From Phaeoceros laevis (taxonomy: Eukaryota > Anthocerotophyta > Anthocerotopsida > Notothyladales): a stretch of 58,212 nt of DNA. The DNA is taken from NCBI GenBank assembly GCA_049999765.1, contig JBNGIQ010009496.1:1-58212 (forward strand), given 5' to 3'. The first letter of the stretch is position 1. Each line of letters starts with the position of its first letter. The notes below the pieces were generated by a model. It worked only from the letters and a program-made list of their open reading frames with translations, was not told the DNA's origin and searched no databases. Position numbers and translations under genes: made by a program. Positions 34,114 through 43,870 of the stretch are shown one piece after another.

Positions 34114-34415
34114 TGACATACAGGGCTTTCGCGCCCGATTGAAGCCTACAAGCTTCACAACCCTTCATATCTCATGCTGTTTGAGGTACAAGTTGGATTC
34201 GTCGTGGGATTCAGAACAAGTGTACTGGGATGTGGAAAAACGAGAAAGCTCAAGGCTGTAAGCCGAGAATTTATCCATTCCAATGCCCCCTGCGGTTCAG
34301 ACATGTCTCTTATGCCTCAAGACCAATCTACTAGTTATTTCGGAGAGTACAGCGTTTGTAGCTGTTGTCCTGCGGCAAATATTCAGGTAGCCAGAGCCGG
34401 AATATCAAATTTTGC

Positions 34416-35687
34416 CTATGCCATGATCTTTGCTGACTTCAGATAGAGACTGTCCATGACTTTGGAGATGTTCGATATGGTGTCAAGTGTTGCTGGATAA
34501 ATCCCATCTGACTTGATGTCATCAAAGATGATGAGACACCCAGCTCCTTGATCCAATGTGCCCAAGAACTTCTTGTCCAAAATCATCTGGGAAAGCTTCT
34601 TCTCGACGGACTCTATGGGTAGCCCAATAAGTTCAGAGATGTGAGAAACCTCCACCCTAGAGAAGGGCTCAATGAGCCGACAAAGATTCTGCTCCAGCAG
34701 AGTATCATACAAGGATGACAAGTGCCGGTGCACAATGGGGTCCTCCTCAAGTTGCTCCCTGTACGAGTAAAGTGCTTCCTCAAAAGACTTGAGAGAGCGC
34801 TTAGCATATGCCCCCGCCACAGCTGCCATGGCGTCCAGCTCCACTCCAGTGTACTTCAGACCAGCTTTAGAAGAAATCAAACCAGCCACATCGTCAGCCT
34901 GATTGGTCATGATCTTGCAAAGAAGCATGTACTTGAGGGCAAACACAGCCCGAGTATCATCTAGGGCGTTAAAAGCCTCGAAGGCCTCGAAGAAATAGCT
35001 GAACCCCGTCTTGTAATCCTTCTCCTCAGCATGCAGAATGCCACTCTGTAGGTCAATAGTACCCTGCTGCGCCGGCGGCACGTAAATTGCATTGGCAGCA
35101 GTCCTTGCGGCCGTGAGAGCCGCTTTGGCCTTGGGCAAATTCCTCAGCGAGAAGTGCAACTTGCTCTCAAGCAAGTCGATGTCCACCAGAAGCAACTTGT
35201 CATCCAAGCGCCGTACCTCCCTCACTAGGTTAGGTAACAGGGACAGCACCTTGGCGAACTGCTTGTCCTCCATGAGCAGAGCTGCCAGGCGGGCCTCCAC
35301 CCGTTGCCGCAGGAACGTCCTCTTCTCCACCCGCGTCCACTCCACCATCTCCCGACATAGCGAGATTTGAAGATCAGAAGTGCCTGGTATCTTAGCTACA
35401 GCGTCGATGATGCCCCGGACAATTTTGGCAGTCTTAGCCTTAGGGATCACCAGGAAGAAAGGCCTGAGCTCCGTAAGCAGGCTCCTGAGATCCTCCCCCC
35501 TCTTCTCCGCAGCAAGCAGGTCGGACAGAGATGCGATGGCCACCTCCTTGACCCGAATAGTGTCGCCAGTTGAAGATGGATGCTGGATTATCTGGTAGTA
35601 GAGGTCGATAGCCTTGGAAGGATCCACGTCCTGAATTTCCACCGCCTGAGCAAGGGAGTCGGAGCTAGGCGGAAGCGAGGTAGACAT
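34416..35687 (-). CDS. RPN6: 26S proteasome regulatory subunit RPN6 (PSMD11)
   Basis: An intronless minus-strand frame from ATG 35687 (MSTSLPPSSDSLAQAVEIQD) to TAG at 34416 encodes 423 residues, the usual length. The upstream in-frame extension starts only with GTG, so it was not used. Helical TPR-like repeats (FSYFFEAFEAFNALDDTRAV, KYMLLCKIMTNQADDVAGLI) lead into the C-terminal PCI winged-helix domain (LIEPFSRVEVSHISELIGLP, LDKKFLGTLDQGAGCLIIFD). The protein ends KVMDSLYLKSAKIMA. RPN6 is a lid subunit that clamps the 19S lid to the 20S core in cytosol and nucleus. The gene is intact although decayed PPR DNA lies on both sides, and its 5' flank is itself PPR-derived from about 50 bases upstream. 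Confidence 0.95.
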   Translation of the reverse strand: MSTSLPPSSDSLAQAVEIQDVDPSKAIDLYYQIIQHPSSTGDTIRVKEVAIASLSDLLAAEKRGEDLRSLLTELRPFFLVIPKAKTAKIVRGIIDAVAKIPGTSDLQISLCREMVEWTRVEKRTFLRQRVEARLAALLMEDKQFAKVLSLLPNLVREVRRLDDKLLLVDIDLLESKLHFSLRNLPKAKAALTAARTAANAIYVPPAQQGTIDLQSGILHAEEKDYKTGFSYFFEAFEAFNALDDTRAVFALKYMLLCKIMTNQADDVAGLISSKAGLKYTGVELDAMAAVAGAYAKRSLKSFEEALYSYREQLEEDPIVHRHLSSLYDTLLEQNLCRLIEPFSRVEVSHISELIGLPIESVEKKLSQMILDKKFLGTLDQGAGCLIIFDDIKSDGIYPATLDTISNISKVMDSLYLKSAKIMA

Positions 35688-35734
35688 GGCCGCTGGCGGG
35701 GGGACCTCTACCCTCCTGCGCACGAAAGTGATGG

Positions 35735-37312
35735 AAGCAAAAAATCTGGTGTTAGGGCATCGACTTGATAATCTAACTGTCGAACTTGGGTGGCATCGAA
35801 CGCATTTTTGGGAACATCTCTTGCGAATGTATGCGTGTCAAGGCCGGATGCAGGAAAAGCAACGGAGGCGTTCAAAGGTAGGTCAAACCTGATATCTTCA
35901 TTTGGTTTTCCATTATATCTGCACATGCTGAACAGGGAAACCAAGTCAGGCCATTCAACTGTACCATAACATGCGTACAGCAAGGTTGGAGCCGAATGGT
36001 CACATCTTTGTCGCTGCCCTGCAAACTTGTGCAGGACCGGAAGATGTGGAATCTGGCAGGCAGGTGCACGCTGATGTGTTGGAGAGTGGCATTCAGCACA
36101 ACTCTGTTTTCTGCAACTGCTTTGGTGGACATGTATGTGGAATGTGGAATTGGGAGATGCACGCAAGGTTTTTGACAGTATGGCCACAAGGAATGCAGTG
36201 ACATGAAATGCCATGATTCCTGGAATGCAAAATGTGGCTAGTTGGAAAATGCACGCAAGTTCCCAGGCGCTCGCGTTTTATGCAAGTATGGAGCAGAAAG
36301 GCTTGATTTTAGGGGGCTGTGATGTACAAGTGCTGGTGCTCTACAGCAGGACAGGCAGCTGCATCCAGAGCTCGTGGAAAGGGGATTACTTGAAGGTGAC
36401 ATGGCCCTGAGCAAAACTGTCTCGTAAACATTTAGGCGAAATGTAGCCAGTTGGAAGATGCACGCAATGTGTTTGACAGTCTGTCCACAAGATATGCGGT
36501 AACATGGAATGCCATAATAAATGGGTATGGTACAAACAATGAAGGCCACAAGGCTACAGCCTGTTTCGAAGAGATGATGCTGGCTGGAATGCAGCCCAAT
36601 GACACCACATTTACTTGCCTTCTTGCAGCATACAGTCATGCGGGCTGGTCAGTAAGGGTCGACTGTACGTTGATGCCATGGTGAAACAGCATGGCCTCAA
36701 TCAGACAACTGCGCATTACACTTGCATGGTTGATCTTCGTGGGTGGCTAGACCATTTAGGTGAGGCAGAAGATGCTAATATCGGTTGGTGCACAATCAAT
36801 GCGGTAGGGTTGATGTCACTGCTGAGTGCCTGCAAGAGCGGGGAACACGGTGTTCTGAAAGTCTTCTTGAGCTGGATCCTCAGACCGCCGCTGCTTATGT
36901 GCTCATGGCCAATATATACAGAGATGCCTGCAGATATGTCGGATGTAGATAGAATCGAAAGGTTGAGAAACTTGGCAGGAACTAGCAAGAAACCTGAAGT
37001 GGGAGGCATTGAGGTGAACAAGCAGGTTCATGCATTTCGTTGTGGGGGATGAAAGGAATGACATCTCATGCAAGGTCTGGAGCAGAGAAGAACGTGGAAA
37101 GGAGGGGGCCTAGGAAGGGAACCATGTACCACACACCAAGTTGGTGTTGAAGCCAGTGTCTGAGAAGGAGAAGGAAGATCAACCGTGTGGGCATGCTGAG
37201 AAGCTAGCTTTGGCGTTTGGTCTCTTCAACACCCCCGATGACACACCTCTGCTGGTAACCAAAAACCTGCGGATGAGCGGGGACTGTCAATCTTCAAACG
37301 AGATTTTGTGAA
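35735..37312 (+). pseudogene. PPR (E/DYW-type) pseudogene related to the PDF-PPR gene
   Basis: Frames broken by stops and shifts retain KNLVLGHRLDNLTVELG, EHLLRMYACQGRM, GKPSQAIQLYHNMRTARLEP and FVAALQTCAGPEDVESGRQV. These align with the intact gene at 1-2024 (KNLVLGRRLDDLTVKLG, NHLLRMYARGGRLEEA). After 36430 come PPR/E blocks (QLEDARNVFDSLSTRYAVTW, FEEMMLAGMQPNDTTFTCLL, TAHYTCMVDL, GTSKKPEVGGIEVNKQVHAF). Near 37190-37312 is a DYW relic (HAEKLALAFGLFNTPDDTPL, KNLRMSGDCQSSNEIL). The deaminase HAE is kept, but the first zinc cysteine of the usual C-x-D-C-H is Ser and the His is Gln. Clearly non-functional. Confidence 0.85.
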
Positions 37313-38930
37313 GCGTTGAAAAGAGGGACATCGTTGTAAGGGGGCGCATACCGTGTGCATTGATTTGCGGCAGGGCCGACATCGAGCGAGAAGAAAAATT
37401 GCCAGCTCAAGCAGTAGTTAACTTTCCACCGCTCCCTGTGAGAAATTGCTGACGGATTGCATCAGGGGAGGCTCAGCCAGTGTCACTGAACGCGGAATAG
37501 TCGGTGCTGAACAGTGGCTATAAAGGCTGCTCGGCAGCAATGGGGTAGGGGCACCCACGACCCGGGGCTACAGCTGTCCAATGTGGATAATGGTGGATGA
37601 GATATGTCTATCCGCAAGGCTATGGATAAGCTAGAGGCTAACGGGGTGTTTTTCCTCTTACACAACCGAAGAAGGCATGCGCCAAGAGGGTTGCGGTGTA
37701 CAAAACTGTCCCAAGAGGTTGCAACCCTGCAGTGCGAGAGGGGCATGGACGCAAGAATCGCCGGTTTTACAAGAGGTGGCTACATCTTCCTACTCCTCAA
37801 GAAACGACACAGGCAAAGGCCCACAAATTGGAGGATATGGATATTTTTTGGAGCGAGCAGAGGGTAGCAGTAAGCATGGCAGACGAAAGTGGAAATTCTG
37901 GTTGATGTGCGACAAATTTGTCGCACAACAATCGGTTCTATTGTAACAGGTCTAGAATTCAACCTCAGTTCCCCAATTTTGTCGTAAACAGATGTATGTC
38001 TGCTGCACCCATAAGCCACTAAAGGGGTAGGAACACTTTAGCAGCTGCATGCATGTGCGCAGATAGAAAAACGAAAGCTGCAAGAGGATGGCTTCCAGGA
38101 GCCAACTTGGTTAGCATGTGTGCAACAAAATGTGGCTGGTTAGATGCTCGCGGGCTGTAGTGTATGTGTGGATGTTTTGAGGAAGTTATCACGGTCCCAT
38201 CAGGGTCATTTGTTTTCTCAACTCTCTATTTTTTATTTATTTATGGATTTGATTTATAATAATAGAGACGCTAGTATAGTTTGTCATGTGCACAGCGAAT
38301 GAACTGATAATGGATTAAGTACGAACTTCCATCTGGAATCTGCGCACGATCGTAGTTGGTACGCCCTCATGAGAAGCGAACGTCGAGGGTAACTAACTAC
38401 CGCAGTTGAAGAGAGACTGCCCATCTTTCTCCATTTTCTCTTTTGCATTTTCATTTGGATTTGTTTTAGATTTCCTAACCAAGGTCTAAAGGTTAGTCTC
38501 CTAACCAATGATTAACTGTAGTTAGATTAGTTGACTACAGATAGTTAGTTAATTCACTAATTGAGTTAATTAACCCAAGTCCGATTAACTAACTCAGGTT
38601 AGAGTTTTCCTTGATCGTGGTCAGAAAAAATTATTAAGTCTACCCTAGAGTAAATCGCTTTACTATGCAGCCAAACCCTAGCCACATGGCATGCCCTTGG
38701 AGGAAGGGTTTGCTTTTTAGGATTTTCTTTCATGGGACACCCCAGCCATGAATAGAAAGGCTTAACTTAGCCCTTTCCCCATTAGTTCCCCTAGCGGCCT
38801 TAAAAAAAGAGGGGAGGGGGAATCGAACCTCATCCACTCCTCCTCCCTCTTCTACCCATTGTTTATTGAGCAACCAGGTGGGAGAGGAGGAGGCTGTCTT
38901 TTACTGTTTCTTTGAGGTGCATACGTGTTG
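37313..38930. other. Repeat-rich intergenic DNA without recognised genes
   Basis: No convincing coding frame. Around 38470-38600 the sequence is full of gttaattaac/ttagttag palindromic motifs, suggesting an old element end, but I could not delimit it. Confidence 0.4.
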
Positions 38931-39085
38931 CTGGAAGCTGTCCAGGTTGTTAGTAGGTTGTTAGTAGCTGTTCAGGTTGTTAGTAGTTGTCCATGTTGCT
39001 AATAGCTGTCCAGGTTGCTAGTAGTTGTCCATGTTGCTAATAGGTGTCCAGGTTGCTAGCAGTTATTCAAGTTGGTAGTAGAGTA
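38930..39085 (+). repeat. Imperfect minisatellite of about 20-22 bp
   Basis: About seven copies of a unit like agctgtccaggttgctagt follow one another. Two further copies stand apart at about 39497-39545 (gagctgtccatgttgttagt, ctgtccaggttgg). Confidence 0.8.
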
Positions 39086-40006
39086 GGATGGCCACATTTT
39101 GGCATTTGCACCTACGACCTGCATGCAAAATGTCCCTATAACCGGCATTGACACATTGTTTCTTACGAGTTTTTTACCTTAACTTTTCACATTTTGAGTT
39201 TGAAAAATAGTACACGTGTCTCACTAACACTTGTGCATCTAAACCAAGTCGAGAATGGCCATAGGCAATAATATATGAGCGTACCAGTAACTAGTACATA
39301 CCGCATTTGTGAAGGATTTTGCGGTTGTTATTATAACTTCATCATTTCAGCTTCGATTCATGTAAAACTTTGGAACTAAGCTCTTTATCTTACGCCGCAC
39401 GCCATGTAATTTTTTAAGATTTTTTAGAACTATTTACTAAGTAACACCTAATTTATCCCTTATGGTGACGGAATGTAGTCCCTCTACTCTAATCATCCAA
39501 GTTGCTAAGAGCTGTCCATGTTGTTAGTAGCCCTGTCCAGGTTGGAAATATGATCAAAAGTTGCAATCCTGGTTTTGTCTACATGTTGCCAGAAGTGTGG
39601 CAGGATTGTTCAAACAAGATTTTTGAACAAGGAAGTTATTATGGAATCATTAGAAAGTAGATAGTTTCACCCTTGTGACTATGGGCTATTAACCTACTAG
39701 CATATTATTAATGATGGGTTAGTAGCGTAGTAGGTACTAATTCAGTAAGTATAGGATATTTATTACTTAGTACCTTAGTTACCGGGAAGTTGGAAACCTC
39801 GGTATGTATCCTACGTTTCATACGTTGGAAACAGGTTTCTTTCAGGAGGCGCGATTCATACGGTCGTATGAATCTGCGTATTCCGGTATAATGAATTATA
39901 ATTATAAAAAATATTTACTTGAATAATATTACTAAATTAGATGATCTAGTTATTAGTTATAACGTTATAACGTTCACGATTCCTCTCACGTCGGTCGTCT
40001 TCAGAC
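39086..40006. other. AT-rich intergenic DNA
   Basis: No gene recognised apart from the two stray minisatellite units near 39500. Short tandem and palindromic AT motifs (ttataacgttataacg near 39957) occur. Confidence 0.4.
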
Positions 40007-40235
40007 TCAAGAGTCGGAGTCACGGTCGCTCGCGCTCCTCCCTTTCCCGCTCACGTTCCCGGCGCTCCCGTTCCCGCTCACGCTCACTTTCACGCCGGTC
40101 GATGTCGAGGTCAGATTCCCTCTCACGTTCCCGTTCTTCGCGCTCTCGCTCGTGATGTCCGAGCTCTTCCAACTGAAGCTTGTCGCGGCTGTCGAGGTCC
40201 AGTTCTTCGTGGGCAAACACTTCTTCACCCCCCAA
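40007..40235 (-). repeat. Low-complexity Arg/Glu (minus) or Arg/Ser (plus) codon repeat
   Basis: Read on the minus strand this gives HEELDLDSRDKLQLEELGHH followed by dense ER/RE dipeptides. Read on the plus strand it gives SRSRSRRSRSRS. Both frames are open. The non-repetitive minus-strand lead-in looks like natural protein, so a captured exon of a splicing-type protein is possible, but no neighbouring exons are seen. Confidence 0.5.
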
Positions 40236-40822
40236 TCTATGGGGAGGGGTGGGGGGGCAACGCCCCCCATCCCAGTATTCATTCGTAATTTATTAGTAAC
40301 CCGTGAATGAATCGGTACCAGGATGGGGGGCATTCAGGTTTTTTATACGTATTTCTCAAGTTTTTTGACCGTATATCCTATTTTTCGAAATACGCAATGA
40401 TATAAACTGCTAGAATACGAACCAGCATTTCCAACGTTGGAAACCGGTTCGTTTCGAAAGAACCAATGTTTCCCAGTAACTAAGCTTAGTACTTATTAAA
40501 TTATTAATCATTAATATATTTAATAAGTTATTATTTAATAAAAATAATAAGAAATATCTTACTCCCGTTTCCATAGAAAAAGTCCAAAATAACAGAAACG
40601 GATAGAGATGGATTTTAAGCATTTCCATTTCTGTCTGCATCTATCGAAACGGCACTAAGGATGGAATCGATTAAATTTCACGCCTTTTTCTTCATTTGGA
40701 TGTTTTTACCACAACCTCCGCCCAAAGGTCGGGGGTCCCAGCTCATTCAACTGTTTCCAAAGTACTCGAGCACTGATCGCGGATCCAGCACCATGGCGAA
40801 CGTGGAAGCCATGAAAAAGCTA
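40236..40822. other. Intergenic, no gene seen
   Basis: AT-rich DNA with short taataa-type runs near 40490-40560. The G-rich ggggaggggtgggggggc at 40240 is followed by its near-complement about 20 bases on (cgccccccatccc), which would form a small hairpin. Confidence 0.4.
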
Positions 40823-41452
40823 CTACGCGATCAACAATCTCCCTGCGACAGTATCCGCATTACCGCGCATGAGCAGTTCAATTCTCTTGATGCTGCTAAG
40901 ATTATGGTCATTTTGGCACATCATTATGGTCATGGTGAACTTGGCCGCCACCTCCGCATTGAGGTCCTTCTTCAAGGTCTCAACATGATATCTCCACTTC
41001 TCGCGTAGCTCCAACCGTGTGACCGCCAAGTCAAAGGTGAAATCAAGGTACTTCTTCAAATCTTTGCTTTCTAGCCCTCCTTCAATCAAGTTCTCCGTGT
41101 CCCCCACGGCTCCCTTAGAGGCAACACCCTCTATCGCATTTGCATCCCCCAAGTTCTCATGCTTCTGACGTAGGTGCTCAAGAACTTGGGACATGTCAAT
41201 GGAGTCTAATACACCTATGGCCTCGCTGGACAAAGGAGCAAGGGCACCTGGAACTACGCCACCAAGACCAACATACCGTCGGGCCCATTGTCCCCTCAAT
41301 TCGTCCAAGTCACCGCTCATCATAAATCCAACTGCTAGAGTGTTGCTGGTGGCCAGCATTGGAGAATGCGCACAGTCCCTGGCAAAATCCACCCCATGAT
41401 TGGGTTCCTCACACACCGCCATGCCCTCATCGATTGTCCACATGGTCGTCAT
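40823..41452 (-). CDS. Hypothetical 209-residue protein
   Basis: A single open frame starts at ATG 41452 (MTTMWTIDEGMAVCEEPNHG) and ends at 40823 (GNADTVAGRLLIA). The sequence is non-repetitive with balanced composition. The C-terminal half is predicted helical (KKYLDFTFDLAVTRLELREK, YHVETLKKDLNAEVAAKF). I do not recognise the family. It lies between repeat-rich segments, so it may be an element-encoded protein or a remnant, rather than a cellular gene. Confidence 0.4.
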   Translation of the reverse strand: MTTMWTIDEGMAVCEEPNHGVDFARDCAHSPMLATSNTLAVGFMMSGDLDELRGQWARRYVGLGGVVPGALAPLSSEAIGVLDSIDMSQVLEHLRQKHENLGDANAIEGVASKGAVGDTENLIEGGLESKDLKKYLDFTFDLAVTRLELREKWRYHVETLKKDLNAEVAAKFTMTIMMCQNDHNLSSIKRIELLMRGNADTVAGRLLIA

Positions 41453-41551
41453 GGTGCTGTAAGCATCCTATCATTAATGCGCACTAGACCACCTTGAGAA
41501 ACTAACCACAGGCAAGGAAATTGTTGCAGGCAGACAGGCTCATTCAGAAAT

Positions 41552-42447
41552 GCGTGTAAGGGTATTTTCACGCTACACCCATACAAAAAGCGACGGTACT
41601 AGGGCATACTTGACAAAATTTACTGGAGAAAAATGGCCACATAAAATTCACATATTCAAAATGAGCTTGATGAAAGGATTACTAATAGTACCTTCTTTTC
41701 ATATTTTATGCAATTTTTTATTTTTATTTTTCACTATCATTTCTTATTTTCATCCTAATAAGGTACTATTTTTCAGGGTTTCTGCCGGACGGGAATGGGT
41801 TCCCGTCCGAACGCGTTCCCGTCCGTCGGGAACGCGTTCTTTTGATTTCGGGAAACGTTCCCCAAAACCAAGTTCCCGCCTTGAGCATACCTGCCTGCCG
41901 CCGTGACGGCTTGGGGCCACGCCTGCCTGCCTACCGCCTTGAGGCCGAGCCTACCTGCCTGCCGCTGTGACGGCTTGAGGCCGCGCCCCGCCGTGCTGCA
42001 GCCCTGCCGTNNNNNNNNNNNNNNNNNNNNNNNNNNNNNNNNNNNNNNNNNNNNNNNNNNNNNNNNNNNNNNNNNNNNNNNNNNNNNNNNNNNNNNNNNN
42101 NNNNNNNNNNAACCCTGCTATTTTTGTTCTCCATACCTTGATTGATTTGTGCTACAAAGAAGGAGGTAAAAAAACTAGTGTAGTGTGTTCAAAACTGATA
42201 ATTTACCGCTTCAAGTACTCAGGGGTTGTCTTCCTAATTCAAACAAAAATGGCTTTATCTTCTTAAATAGTACACAAGATTTAAAGATTCTAGTATATTC
42301 TTGTAGAGGAGAGTGTGGCGAATCTAACAAGTACCATCTCATAGTCAAATAACCAATTCTAAGGGGTGAAAAAGGAAACTACACTTTTGACCAGAGGGGG
42401 GACACTGAATAATTGTATCCATGGGTGTAGTGTAAAAATACCCGTAA
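41552..42447. repeat. Inverted-repeat pair, candidate short DNA element
   Basis: The left arm near 41556-41582 (gggtattttcacgctacacc) has its reverse complement near 42425-42446, which on the minus strand reads gggtatttttacactacacc. The arms are about 25 bases. The interval includes the 100-N gap and the left arm of the next inverted repeat. No target-site duplication could be confirmed. Confidence 0.45.
42011..42110. other. Assembly gap (100 N)
   Basis: A run of N lies inside the candidate transposon. The left flank is a ctgcctgccg-rich repeat, likely the cause of the break. The two flanks do not overlap. Confidence 0.95.
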
Positions 42448-43014
42448 TGAAGGGTCAATCGCAATGATGGTGCCCATGAAGGCTAATTCCAACGCACCAC
42501 CTCCTTCTCCCACCGCTAACCAACTCCAGCTCGTCATGGCACTACCAGCAGCCACGTCTTCTTTTCACAAATAATCTGTCAAACATGGTTCTACTTCCAT
42601 GAAAGAAAAAGAGTGACCAACTTGAAGGACGGAGCAACACGAAACTTGAGTCCAGTTGTGAGATGCAATGGAGTGATTGCCACCTGAGGAAAAGCATATT
42701 AAATCAGGCAATAAAGGAAGCCCATTAAGCTTGGCCCATTGCAAGCCCTTTCTTGCATTTGCAAACATCAATCTTGGGCAGCATATGTATCGAGCTTTTA
42801 GCTACCTCAAGGGCCCCAGATTCATTAAGGAGTCCCGGTCTCACTGAAACCCATCACAGCTCTTGAGACCAAGCTGTGAAGAAAATCAAACCTGCCCAAT
42901 TTTCTAGCCACATATGCCTTCAAGGTTTGCTATATAGTTCGATGTGCACACGGTAAGTGTCCCTTCCCACGATGTTCCTCTTTTGAATGAATGAATGTGA
43001 ATTAACCACTTGGG

Positions 43015-43142
43015 GGTGAGCCAACCGCCCTTCCACCCTTGAAGTCTTTGCACATCCGCAGGTTTTTCGTCACGTTACCAACAGAATTGTGCCATTGGGA
43101 GTGTGTGAAAGACCAAACGCCAAAGCTAGCTTCTCAGCATGC
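43015..43142 (-). pseudogene. Captured DYW deaminase fragment
   Basis: Minus-strand translation from 43142 reads HAEKLALAFGLSHTPNGTIL, then after a one-base frame slip KNLRMCKDFKGG. This is the HxE active-site block and the zinc-binding region of the PPR DYW domain. Its first 33 bases are identical to the DYW relic at 37191-37223. No PPR repeats accompany it. Confidence 0.75.
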
Positions 43143-43870
43143 CTTACATTAGTCCACATCAAGTGGCAGCGCGCCCGATTCCCATGAGGAGTCGACACGG
43201 CGTGACCACCCCATACTACTACTACTACCTAAATGTTGCAAATACAATAGTTTCAATCAAGAAAGTCAGGGTTTCTGGGAAATTAAATTTGGGCCAAAGA
43301 AACTCGTACGGAACGAACGTGCATTCCGAAAACGTACCCATGACGTTCCCAATAGGATTTGAAAAATCCTTATTTCAAGTTTTTTGTTAAACAAATAACT
43401 AAAAAGCGAATGCTTAAAAACGAAAGTTAGTTAGTTAGTTAGGGGGTTTGCGCGGCACACGCCTCCAAGCCCATGTCCGTCCATAGCACCTCCAAGCCCG
43501 AGCCCCGCCTAGTCCAGGCCCAGCACTTGAGCACCATGCCCAGCCTACGTCCATGCCAATCCAAGCTCCGCCGCGACCTCCCCGCCGTGGCACGCGCTCG
43601 CCTTGTGCAGCCGTAGGAGCGCCACAGCTCGCCCTTCCCTCGCTAGGCACGCGCCCACTCGCCCCATCCCAGCTTCAACCACATCCCGCTCCATCCAGAG
43701 CAAAGACGAGCAAGACTAGAAGCTTGTTTTTGTTCATGCAAACAAGCTTCCAGTTCAAGGGAACGGGAACTTGTTTTTCGGGAACGTTTTCCGCAAAATA
43801 AAAAACCCGTTCCCAACGGACGGGAACGCGACCGTACGGGAACGTTCCCGAAACGTCTGATAGAAACCCT

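Larger units (their letters stand above)
41774..43870. mobile_element. Candidate non-autonomous DNA transposon with long terminal inverted repeats
   Basis: The left end begins CAGGGTTTCTGCCGGACG at 41774. The right end at 43870, read on the minus strand, begins AGGGTTTCTATCAGACG. Similarity continues about 100 bases inward with multiple gggaacg/cgttccc motifs on both sides. No transposase frame is seen inside. The interior holds a DYW-domain fragment (43015-43140) and the 100-N gap. Flanks show no clear duplication, so the exact ends are uncertain. Confidence 0.6.
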
